Below, in pieces: positions 6,179 to 11,163 of a DNA stretch of 11,167 bases (position 1 is its first letter; each line of letters begins with the position of its first letter). Source of the DNA: Candidatus Aenigmatarchaeota archaeon (GTDB taxonomy: Archaea > Aenigmatarchaeota > Aenigmatarchaeia > DAOWOJ01); assembly GCA_030642125.1 (NCBI GenBank), contig DAOWOJ010000005.1, positions 1 to 11,167 of the forward strand, given 5' to 3'. Below the pieces are notes generated by a model. It had not been told where the DNA came from. It saw only the letters and a program-made list of their open reading frames with translations, and searched no databases. The position numbers were made by a program, and so were the translations under genes.

Positions 6179-6526
6179 TTAATCTGTCCAATTTCCATCC
6201 ACTACTCTTTTAAATCCAGATGAATCTTGGTCGAATACGAAAATTTCTACATTTTCATCATTTATTGATATTGTTCTTTGACTATATCCAGCACCTATTT
6301 CCATTTGTTGAATTGGTTTAAAAACATCATCTGGAATGTCATAAATTTCTCCATAAACAATGTCAGCTTCTTCTCCATCTAATATTACTGCAGGGTATGA
6401 ACCTAATGAGAATAATTTTGCATTATGAATAACAGTGTTGATGATGAATTGAGCTTTATCCATATTACAGCGTTGGTGATTATAGAATCCTTTTTTCAAA
6501 CTTCCATAAATAAATACTCTTGTCAT
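6179..6526 (-). CDS. AIG2-like gamma-glutamylcyclotransferase
   Basis: A 115-residue protein of the AIG2/GGCT fold, normal length for the small phage and bacterial members. Family motifs are clear: FIYGSLKKG (5-13) forms the substrate-binding loop, GSYPAV (42-47) and VYGEIYDI (58-65) are core strands, and QQMEIGAGYSQR (73-84) carries Glu76 at the place of the usual catalytic acid. Members cleave gamma-glutamyl amines by cyclising the glutamyl part to 5-oxoproline, or act on related amide crosslinks. GGAGGAAATTAAAAA precedes the ATG. The gene lies in one direction with a C26 hydrolase and an amidoligase; comparative work on amidoligases has reported links with such folds, so a shared amide-metabolite pathway is a reasonable inference. 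The actual substrate is not shown. Confidence 0.9.
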   Translation of the reverse strand: MTRVFIYGSLKKGFYNHQRCNMDKAQFIINTVIHNAKLFSLGSYPAVILDGEEADIVYGEIYDIPDDVFKPIQQMEIGAGYSQRTISINDENVEIFVFDQDSSGFKRVVDGNWTD

Positions 6527-6547
6527 TTTTTAATTTCCTCCATTTCT

Positions 6548-6811
6548 TTATAGGTGAAATTCAAAGTGAAAATTAAGAATTGTCAGTTCAATTTCGGTGT
6601 CGGTTGTGAATGGCGGGAATGAAATTTTAATATTAAAAATCACAATCTCACCATATTCAATCCAATCTCCAGTCCAAAGATTAAAGAATGAAATCCAATT
6701 TTTGAAGTAGTTTTTTATTTTTTTCTCTATCCATTGGATGGCAAAAATGACTGGAATAGATAGAAGAGCGAGAGATATAAATATAAAATTCCAAGCACTC
6801 TCTGACATCAT
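6548..6811 (-). CDS. Small membrane-anchored hypothetical protein
   Basis: An 87-residue protein with one clear N-terminal membrane span (about residues 6-27, NFIFISLALLSIPVIFAIQW), then a basic stretch (EKKIKNYFK) and a beta-rich, aromatic C-terminal half. The ATG at 6811 (an ATGATG pair) follows the upstream stop by one base (TAAAATGATG) with no Shine-Dalgarno site, suggesting translation by reinitiation. By the positive-inside rule the basic stretch and C-terminal domain would face the cytoplasm. A longer in-frame start exists inside the upstream gene but has no ribosome site. No family is recognised. Confidence 0.7.
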   Translation of the reverse strand: MMSESAWNFIFISLALLSIPVIFAIQWIEKKIKNYFKNWISFFNLWTGDWIEYGEIVIFNIKISFPPFTTDTEIELTILNFHFEFHL

Positions 6812-6812
6812 T

Positions 6813-7088
6813 TTAGTCTGTTTTTTTACGATATGTATTATTGAAGTAAGCAATTACATCACGTCTGGATTGTTTTAATCGGTAGGTGGCACTATGGAGT
6901 GTTTCCTTACCATTTACTGTTATGTGTGGCACTCCAGTCAAATAATTATTCCAAAACATTGATGAGAGTTCATTATATTTTATTTGATTGGGAACTAATC
7001 CATGTTTTGCTGCATATTCTTGGAGTCGAAGAACTTTCATTGATTCTTTATGTTCTTCTATAAAAAATTTATCAATTGAGTTATTCAT
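6813..7088 (-). CDS. Small hypothetical protein
   Basis: A 91-residue basic protein with AGGAG ten bases before its ATG. It is mostly helical: an N-terminal amphipathic run (IEEHKESMKVLRLQEYAAKHG), a middle WNNYLTGVPHITVNG segment, and a C-terminal basic helix (SATYRLKQSRRDVIAYFNNTYRKK). The last helix would fit nucleic-acid binding, but no defined HTH or other motif can be claimed. It is the first gene after the RNA island at 7128-7341 and is coupled to the membrane-protein gene that follows. Function unknown. Confidence 0.75.
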   Translation of the reverse strand: MNNSIDKFFIEEHKESMKVLRLQEYAAKHGLVPNQIKYNELSSMFWNNYLTGVPHITVNGKETLHSATYRLKQSRRDVIAYFNNTYRKKTD

Positions 7089-7127
7089 TTTGTCACTTCT
7101 CCTATTTTATTTCTGGTAGAAGAAACA

Positions 7128-7341
7128 AAAAAGAAACGGAATTGAACCGTTAGTCTTCCTATAATTTAATGTGTTTTCAGACAGAGTTATAAATAAATTA
7201 TACGAGTGATTAAAAACTAGTATAATTTATTTATTACACATTCACTCCTACCATCCCAGCGATATTTCGATGATTGAGAGTCGCATATTTGATATAACTT
7301 CGTTCTCAGGTTTAAAATATAAACCACCATCTATCCTTTTT
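7128..7341 (-). ncRNA. Putative tRNA-like structured RNA island, possible interrupted tRNA-Phe
   Basis: A gene-free stretch with strong tRNA-like parts. The hairpin at 7135-7151 is a canonical T-arm (AACGG-TTCAATT-CCGTT). A D-arm-like hairpin lies at 7243-7261 (CGCT/AGTG, loop GGGATGGTAGG). One base later ATGTG (7237-7241) can pair perfectly with CACAT (7169-7173), which directly follows CTGAAAA (7174-7180), the usual loop of tRNA-Phe with anticodon GAA. The 56 bases between (7181-7236) are mostly a 17-bp inverted repeat, so this looks like a tRNA anticodon loop with an insert. Against this, the variable region is 17 bases, and the only partner for the 3' acceptor strand TCTTTTT (7128-7134) is AAAAAGG at 7335-7341, some 70 bases before the D-arm. 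It may be a doubly interrupted or decayed tRNA, or another RNA. Confidence 0.4.
7187..7236 (-). repeat. 17-bp inverted repeat inside the RNA island
   Basis: The arms 7187-7203 and 7220-7236 are complementary at 16 of 17 positions (GTATAATTTATTTAT core) around a 16-base loop. The loop contains GAGTGA on the plus strand, whose complement also occurs just outside the repeat (7243-7248), so a pseudoknot with GAGTGA/TCACTC is possible. It lies exactly between the two halves of a possible anticodon stem. It is not followed by a T-run on the minus strand, so it is not a simple terminator. Confidence 0.7.
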
Positions 7342-7369
7342 TGCCTCATAAATAAATGAGTATGAATAA

Positions 7370-7675
7370 TTATTGGTCGCCACAAGTCGGACAACCATTT
7401 GGTTCATCCGTTGAAATAATTGGTTTTGAACAGGTCGGACATAAGATAATCTTTTTCATTGTGCGTTTTTTTTGAATGAATGAATAATAATCTGTGACTT
7501 GTAAAGTGTTTTTCATTGTAGTATCTACTAATTCAAATTCGTTGAGTGGGGCGATGTCAAACACTTCATCATCTATTGTTGTAAATCCTAATTCTTGATT
7601 ATCGGCATTTGGTATAACGCTTCCCTTTACGAGAAAACCATATTTCCTATGCCGATATATAGATTTTTCTATCAT
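7370..7675 (-). CDS. Zinc-ribbon hypothetical protein
   Basis: A 101-residue protein with a C-terminal zinc-ribbon-like pair of knuckles: CPTC at 79-82 and CPTC at 95-98, twelve residues apart. The N-terminal 70 residues look like small beta strands with acidic turns and match no family I know. The ATG is three bases after the stop of the upstream membrane-peptide gene (TAAAAAATG) with only a weak, distant purine-rich site, so coupled translation is likely. Zinc ribbons of this size often act as protein- or nucleic-acid-binding tails; the role here is unknown. It is the last gene before the RNA island. Confidence 0.8.
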   Translation of the reverse strand: MIEKSIYRHRKYGFLVKGSVIPNADNQELGFTTIDDEVFDIAPLNEFELVDTTMKNTLQVTDYYSFIQKKRTMKKIILCPTCSKPIISTDEPNGCPTCGDQ

Positions 7676-7678
7676 TTT

Positions 7679-7852
7679 TTAGAGTGATTCCCATTGCTTA
7701 CTTTTAGTATTTTTAATTTTTTGTAATTTTCGTTTAGTTAATATTTTTGAAATATCAATACTAAATAATAGGCAAGCCATATATATTAATATGCCTACAA
7801 TCATATTAATAAAAATTATAAAAACCAGCAATAGAAGTAAATTCTCAATCAT
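7679..7852 (-). CDS. Small membrane protein with basic tail
   Basis: A 57-residue protein. Residues 3-30 are almost entirely hydrophobic (NLLLLLVFIIFINMIVG and onward), one long or two short membrane spans. A strongly basic C-terminal tail follows (KILTKRKLQKIKNTKSK), expected on the cytoplasmic side. Its ATG overlaps the stop codon of the upstream membrane peptide (ATGA), and GGTG lies eight bases upstream. It is preceded by another membrane peptide and followed by the zinc-ribbon gene. I recognise no family; small phage membrane proteins in such clusters may affect the host envelope, but nothing here proves this. Confidence 0.7.
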   Translation of the reverse strand: MIENLLLLLVFIIFINMIVGILIYMACLLFSIDISKILTKRKLQKIKNTKSKQWESL

Positions 7853-7971
7853 ACAATCATCACCACAATTTTATAAATTATTATATAAAATATGAGAAAA
7901 GATATCATTGATAGTATGACGAAGGCAGCTAATATAAAATATGCTAATAATGTATATATAATTTCTTTCAT
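7849..7971 (-). CDS. Tiny membrane peptide
   Basis: A 40-residue peptide, almost all hydrophobic, with only Lys2, Glu3 and one later Lys charged. It would form one long or two short membrane spans (IIYTLLAYFILAAFVIL and ISFLIFYIIIY). Its ATG overlaps the stop of the upstream gene and its stop overlaps the next ATG, both as ATGA. That double coupling is the main support for it being real, together with the clear membrane composition. The Shine-Dalgarno signal is weak (AAAGAGAAATTAAA). Function unknown. Confidence 0.65.
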   Translation of the reverse strand: MKEIIYTLLAYFILAAFVILSMISFLIFYIIIYKIVVMIV

Positions 7972-8210
7972 TTTAATTTCTCTTTCTGTTTTTCTATTAA
8001 ACAGATTTGTCCATTCTTTATTTCACCAATGAGAATAGATAATTCACCAATTCTATTACCAAGTCCTATGAGGCATTTTTTAAATTCTGCCTTTGATGAA
8101 TAGTTATCTGGAACATTTTTAAATCTTCCATAAAGAAGTTTATGTCGTTCAGAATATTCTCGGAGTTGAACGCTTAGGGCATCAATAATGATTTTTTCTT
8201 TATTCTCCAT
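7968..8210 (-). CDS. Helical hypothetical protein
   Basis: An 80-residue, charged, mostly helical protein (KEKIIIDALSVQLREYSERHKLL, then a second helix near GNRIGELSILIGEI and a basic KQKEKLK tail). The start is the ATG at 8210, eight bases after AGGAG; an ATG two codons earlier is only two bases from that site and less likely. The frame stays open further upstream but runs into the metalloprotease gene. The gene overlaps the end of the metalloprotease gene and the start of the membrane peptide, so it belongs to the coupled chain. No family recognised. Confidence 0.75.
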   Translation of the reverse strand: MENKEKIIIDALSVQLREYSERHKLLYGRFKNVPDNYSSKAEFKKCLIGLGNRIGELSILIGEIKNGQICLIEKQKEKLK

Positions 8211-8526
8211 TGTCATATCTCCTATCTGCCTTCTGAATGGCATAGTCGAGAATCTTTTTAATTACTGAGTCTTCAATATTAGCTTCTACAATCCTATCAA
8301 TTTCTGATTCCAATAATCCGACACCCTTGCGAATATTAGTCCAATCATGAATGACCTCATGCATCAATGTAAATTGCTGCTGATAATCGCAATTCCGCCT
8401 ATTCAGAACAATAACTTTTTCATCTGAATAAATTTCACCTGATATATATTTTCCTCGAGTGTTGGGGATATCGTCAATAGTGATTTGATAATCAGCTAAT
8501 GTTTCTAATAATCTATTGATTGTCAT
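8200..8526 (-). CDS. Short ImmA/IrrE-like zinc metalloprotease
   Basis: A 108-residue protein with the hallmark of the ImmA/IrrE metallopeptidase family. A strand, KVIVLNRR (37-44), is followed by a spacer and QFTLMHEVIHDW (51-62), which contains the zinc-binding HExxH (His56, Glu57, His60). An acidic ESEIDRIVEANIE stretch (73-85) could supply the third ligand. Known members cleave or inactivate transcription regulators such as phage or mobile-element repressors. This one is compact, has no fused helix-turn-helix, and no repressor gene adjoins it. The ribosome site is weak (AGAGAG before AAAATG). It could target a host or phage regulator; the target is unknown. Confidence 0.85.
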   Translation of the reverse strand: MTINRLLETLADYQITIDDIPNTRGKYISGEIYSDEKVIVLNRRNCDYQQQFTLMHEVIHDWTNIRKGVGLLESEIDRIVEANIEDSVIKKILDYAIQKADRRYDNGE

Positions 8527-8542
8527 TTTCTACTCTCTTATA

Positions 8543-8635
8543 TCATAATTCTAAATATATTATAGTTCCAACTATTATCAATATAACTAAAATTGACAAT
8601 AGCAAAATAAATATTTTTATAATACCTTCACTCAT
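8543..8635 (-). CDS. Tiny single-span membrane peptide
   Basis: A 30-residue peptide with a short polar start (MSEG), one lysine and then a run of about 20 hydrophobic residues (IFILLLSILVILIIVGTIIY). The ATG is two bases after the stop of the repeat-protein gene, with AAGGAT about nine bases upstream inside that gene. It ends 16 bases before the metalloprotease ATG, so it fills what would otherwise be an empty gap. Its regular spacing and clear membrane composition support it. Function unknown; a holin-like or regulatory peptide is possible but not shown. Confidence 0.6.
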   Translation of the reverse strand: MSEGIIKIFILLLSILVILIIVGTIIYLEL

Positions 8636-8637
8636 TT

Positions 8638-9177
8638 TTATATATCCTTTACTTTTATTTTATCAATATATTTTGCATACTCATAATTACAATCTTCTTC
8701 AATAGCTGCTTTACGAGTATCATTTCTTGGATATTTATCAATATCACGAGCATATTCATATCCATATCTTTCTTCAATTGCTGCTTCCCGAGTATCATCT
8801 CTTGGACATTTATCAACATCTCTTGCATAAATATAACCTTTTCCTTCTTCAATTGCTGCTTCCCGAGTATCATCTCTTGGACATTTATCAATATCATGTG
8901 CATATTCACATCCATTTCCATCTTCAATGGTTGCTATACGAGTATCATCTCTTGGACATTTATCAATATCACGTGCATATTCATATCCCCACCCTTTTTT
9001 AATAGCTGCTTCACGAGTATCATCTCTTGGACATTTATCAACATCTTTTGCATATTGATATCCTTTTCCTTCTTTTATAGCAGTAATTCTATTTATATTT
9101 TTGCTATCTTCTTTAAAATTTGTTTGATAAAATTCTTTACCATAATGTTTTATAATCCATTTTTTATCATGCTTCAT
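8638..9177 (-). CDS. Tandem-repeat protein with six 25-residue units
   Basis: A 179-residue protein: a 29-residue basic N-terminus, then six consecutive 25-residue repeats covering residues 30-179 to the very end. The consensus is R-E-A-A-I-E-E-G-x-G-Y-E-Y-A-R-D-[IV]-D-K-C-P-R-D-D-T. Each unit likely forms two short helices. The CPRDDT end and YA-D-[IV]D core are nearly fixed in units 1-5; unit 6 has lost them (IDKIKVKDI). The rhythm recalls DUF4116-like repeats and repeat proteins I associate with other phages, but the assignment is tentative. AGAGGATATAAA precedes the ATG. A very AT-rich spacer lies upstream, so this may be the first gene of a transcript. Repeats of this kind usually bind protein partners; the role here is unknown. 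Confidence 0.85.
   Translation of the reverse strand: MKHDKKWIIKHYGKEFYQTNFKEDSKNINRITAIKEGKGYQYAKDVDKCPRDDTREAAIKKGWGYEYARDIDKCPRDDTRIATIEDGNGCEYAHDIDKCPRDDTREAAIEEGKGYIYARDVDKCPRDDTREAAIEERYGYEYARDIDKYPRNDTRKAAIEEDCNYEYAKYIDKIKVKDI
8641..9090 (-). repeat. Six tandem 75-bp coding repeats
   Basis: The DNA repeats with a 75-base period, six times, in phase with the reading frame. Long identical blocks recur between units at the DNA level (for example cgagtatcatctcttggaca on the plus strand), showing recent expansion or gene conversion. The unit nearest 8641 is the most diverged. Open frames on the plus strand here are by-products of the repeat. Confidence 0.9.
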
Positions 9178-9314
9178 TTTATATCCTCTATTCTTTTTTA
9201 ATTATTTTTATAAAATAATATCTGGTTATTGTATTATTCATTTATTTTTAATAAAGTTATAATGTATATATCTATATTATTAATAAAATTAAATATATAA
9301 ATGTAATGAAATTT

Positions 9315-9331
9315 GTATTATATAATAACAA
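9315..9331 (-). promoter_or_regulatory. Promoter-like motif, copy 1
   Basis: On the minus strand this reads TTGTTATTATATAATAC. It contains a TATAAT -10-like box; a TTGAAA about 19 bases upstream could act as a -35 box, or 17 bases upstream of an overlapping TATATA. A closely similar TTGTTTATATAATAC lies 85 bases upstream. In such AT-rich DNA a chance match is quite possible. Confidence 0.35.
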
Positions 9332-9399
9332 TTATTATCTATTTCAAATATTATTCTTCAAGTATATTATAATATAATTCTATATTATTTTTTATAACA

Positions 9400-9414
9400 G
9401 TATTATATAAACAA
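9400..9414 (-). promoter_or_regulatory. Promoter-like motif, copy 2
   Basis: The minus strand reads TTGTTTATATAATAC, sharing TTGTT and TATATAATAC with copy 1. It holds a TATAAT -10-like box. No convincing -35 box is present at standard spacing, so it could be a phage-specific motif or a chance match. Confidence 0.3.
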
Positions 9415-9427
9415 CTATTTTCTATTT

Positions 9428-9580
9428 TCATTCCATTAATAATATTATAATTGAAATATTCATTATATACCCATTCACTTCATTGAAAACATCAGTATAG
9501 CGAAAATGCCACCAATATATAAAACCCAAAAAAGGATACCCATTAAAAATAGGGTTTTCAAATATGTTTTCTTCTAACAT
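9428..9580 (-). CDS. Doubtful 50-residue ORF with an overlapping membrane-peptide frame
   Basis: The ATG at 9580 has GGGAG about eight bases upstream, a good ribosome site, and the frame gives a 50-residue protein (MLEENIFENPIFNGYPF...). Its sequence is not membrane-like until its C-terminus. One base out of frame, 9475-9561 encodes a 28-residue peptide that is a textbook membrane span (KTLFLMGILFWVLYIGG and onward to FSMK), but only with a TTG start and no ribosome site. Joining the two by a +1 shift near TTTGAAAA would give MLEENIF followed by the membrane span, much like the other small membrane peptides in this window. So the real gene may be frameshifted, use the TTG, or be the 50-residue frame. 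Confidence 0.4.
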   Translation of the reverse strand: MLEENIFENPIFNGYPFLGFIYWWHFRYTDVFNEVNGYIMNISIIILLME

Positions 9581-9594
9581 TATTCCTACTCCCT

Positions 9595-10332
9595 TCACAA
9601 ACAAGGTTTCTGTGTGTCTGATAACCAGTATTCGTCACTGTCAATATCATATATACATAATCTCCCATTCCAACCTGCACCACAATCTATACAATAAAGA
9701 TTATCTTTTATTACAGGATTAGTAGTGTCATTAATAAGCTGAGTTGTAGTATGACCAATGAAAACCTTATCCCAACATACTTTCTTATCAATAGGAGATA
9801 CATCGTTCTTATATATAGGACAACTACTACCGAAAGCAAGTTTCCTATCCCACATCAAATCCCTTTCTGTATTTTTGTCTATATGTATCAAAGGACTAAA
9901 GCCACCATGGACAAATATCATATTATCCTCGATATGATACAAAACAGACTTATTGAAAAAGTCTTGATGAGTTACAGGGATTTTTACATTTTTAGTATTT
10001 ATTATACTTAATTCTGAGCCATTAGATGCAAGTTTAATTATCTTTCCGCCATAACTTTCTAAAGTGTTAGCACCACCCTGCTGTAACCATATCTCTTCTT
10101 CAAAACCAGAAGAAATGTTTTGCATAAACCATTGGTCATGATTTCCTCGTATAAATATTATATTTTTTATCTTTAATAGTTCATCGACAACCTTTTTGGT
10201 ATCTCTGCCACCATCACATACATCGCCGAGTATTATAAGTTTATCATTATCATAATCAAATTTAGATGCCTCTAAAACTTGTAGTAGTGCTTCATATCTT
10301 CCGTGGATGTCGCCTATCGCAAATCGTTTCAT
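9595..10332 (-). CDS. PPP-family serine/threonine (metallo)phosphatase
   Basis: A 245-residue calcineurin-like phosphatase of the bacteriophage lambda PP/bacterial PrpA-like type. The metal-site motifs are complete: GDIHGRYEAL (7-16; Asp8, His10), GDVCDGGRDT (36-45; Asp37, Asp40, with Cys-Asp-Gly-Gly in place of the more usual DRG), GNHDQW (63-68; Asn64, His65), FVHGGFSP (140-147; His142) and FIGHTTTQ (191-198; His194). Members use two metal ions to remove phosphate from phosphoproteins and, in some cases, nucleotides such as Ap4A. The ATG at 10332 overlaps the upstream stop (ATGA) and has GGGA upstream; an ATG four codons earlier lacks a site. It may reverse host protein phosphorylation during infection; the target is unknown. 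Confidence 0.93.
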   Translation of the reverse strand: MKRFAIGDIHGRYEALLQVLEASKFDYDNDKLIILGDVCDGGRDTKKVVDELLKIKNIIFIRGNHDQWFMQNISSGFEEEIWLQQGGANTLESYGGKIIKLASNGSELSIINTKNVKIPVTHQDFFNKSVLYHIEDNMIFVHGGFSPLIHIDKNTERDLMWDRKLAFGSSCPIYKNDVSPIDKKVCWDKVFIGHTTTQLINDTTNPVIKDNLYCIDCGAGWNGRLCIYDIDSDEYWLSDTQKPCL

Positions 10333-10781
10333 CGTGAATCCCATATTTTTTCAATAGTAGCAATTGCATCCTGTTCTTTTTTTATTTCTTTTTTGATTGC
10401 TTTTTCATAATAATCTTTATGTCCATCTATATGATATTCAAAACTATCATTAAATGTTTTAATAGTATAATTATAACCGCTAATTATATTATTTAACATC
10501 TCTTTTTTTTTATTCCTACTTCTTAAATTATACATTTTTTCAATTTTTATTTTCATCCATTTTAATGGACAATTTATATATAGCCAAAAATCACCACAAT
10601 AATCATTATTAAATATAGGATAATCTTTATCTTTATCGACTTGTTTCCAATTTATTTTATAAGGATTTCTCATTAACTGATAGCCTAATTCTTCTATCTG
10701 TTTATTTTCAGTTCTATGAAGAAATACCAGCAATTCTTTATATTGTTTTTTTGTCCCATATATCTTATCTATAGCTGCCAT
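10329..10781 (-). CDS. Hypothetical protein coupled to the phosphatase
   Basis: A 150-residue, charged protein with GAGG seven bases before the ATG. It starts with a helical segment (YKELLVFLHRTENKQIEELGYQLM), has a middle aromatic/acidic part (NNDYCGDFWLYINCPLKWM), a basic patch (LRSRNKKKEM) and a helical, highly charged tail (YYEKAIKKEIKKEQDAIATIEKIW). No membrane span and no known catalytic motif. Its stop overlaps the phosphatase ATG, and the nuclease-like gene ends one base before its ATG, so the three genes are translated as a chain. It could be a partner or substrate of the phosphatase, but I do not recognise it. Confidence 0.8.
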   Translation of the reverse strand: MAAIDKIYGTKKQYKELLVFLHRTENKQIEELGYQLMRNPYKINWKQVDKDKDYPIFNNDYCGDFWLYINCPLKWMKIKIEKMYNLRSRNKKKEMLNNIISGYNYTIKTFNDSFEYHIDGHKDYYEKAIKKEIKKEQDAIATIEKIWDSR

Positions 10782-10782
10782 T

Positions 10783-11163
10783 TTAGATTCCTCGATATTT
10801 ATTACTTTCTAATGATGAATAATTGTGCCTTAGTTTGCCATTTTTAGCAATGAGTTCCATATAGTCGGATGTATAGTAGGCACCATAGTAATTTTTATTT
10901 GGGTTTTGTTCGTGTCTGAATTTCGTCCATCGGCAGAGCTGGTCTAGTGCTTTACAGAATGCTCGATAGGTGTTTTTTGATTTAACTTCGTAGTAAATTT
11001 CATGAGTGGGTGTTTTTGCTAAGACGTCGGTTTCACCCAATGAATAATTGACGTTTATTGTAACTTCATCATAGTAGTGTTTTTGATTGAGCCTTGAATG
11101 GAGGCTGTTACAAATCTGTTGGTGATTTTTAATTTTCATATCGTTCATCTTCTTCTTCTTCAT
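10783..11163 (-). CDS. PD-(D/E)XK nuclease-like protein
   Basis: A protein of up to 126 residues with a PD-(D/E)XK-type core. NYSLGETDVLAK (39-50) carries the acidic residue Asp46 on a strand, HEIYYEVKSK (54-63) holds Glu59-Val60-Lys61 (the ExK pair), and the following helix has the ALDQLCRW motif (72-79) with Gln75. This order, D, then ExK, then a helix with Q, is that of Holliday-junction-resolvase and restriction-like nucleases. It would cut DNA with a divalent metal; the target is unknown. The start is uncertain: three in-frame ATG codons lie within the first nine residues, with purine-rich GAAGAAGAAG before the second, and the window ends four bases upstream of the first. The true start could lie outside. 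Confidence 0.8.
   Translation of the reverse strand: MKKKKMNDMKIKNHQQICNSLHSRLNQKHYYDEVTINVNYSLGETDVLAKTPTHEIYYEVKSKNTYRAFCKALDQLCRWTKFRHEQNPNKNYYGAYYTSDYMELIAKNGKLRHNYSSLESNKYRGI

Larger units (their letters stand above)
9181..9427. other. Very AT-rich spacer, probable regulatory region
   Basis: About 250 bases of nearly pure A/T without a supportable gene on either strand. It separates the phosphatase group from the repeat-protein group. It holds two copies of a promoter-like motif (separate entries) and no clear hairpin-plus-T-run terminator. It could also work as an origin or packaging site, but I see no direct or iteron repeats to support that. Confidence 0.5.

Noticed and set aside
7128..7341. 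tmRNA
   Set aside because: No alanine-type acceptor (GGGG.. with G-U), no recognisable tag-peptide frame, and a CTGAAAA anticodon-like loop that tmRNA lacks.
7345..7360. Small CTCAT/ATGAG hairpin after the zinc-ribbon gene as a terminator
   Set aside because: Only five base pairs, AT-rich, and followed by A residues rather than T residues on the coding strand.
8641..9090. Tandem repeats as a CRISPR array
   Set aside because: The 75-bp units are contiguous, in frame and protein-coding, with no unique spacers.
8727..9201. Plus-strand and second minus-strand frames of 90-100 residues in the repeat region
   Set aside because: They mirror the 75-bp repeat, lack ribosome sites and have biased compositions; the 179-residue frame has a good start and clean repeats.
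9751..10011. 86-residue plus-strand frame
   Set aside because: Opposite the phosphatase gene, whose catalytic motifs are intact.
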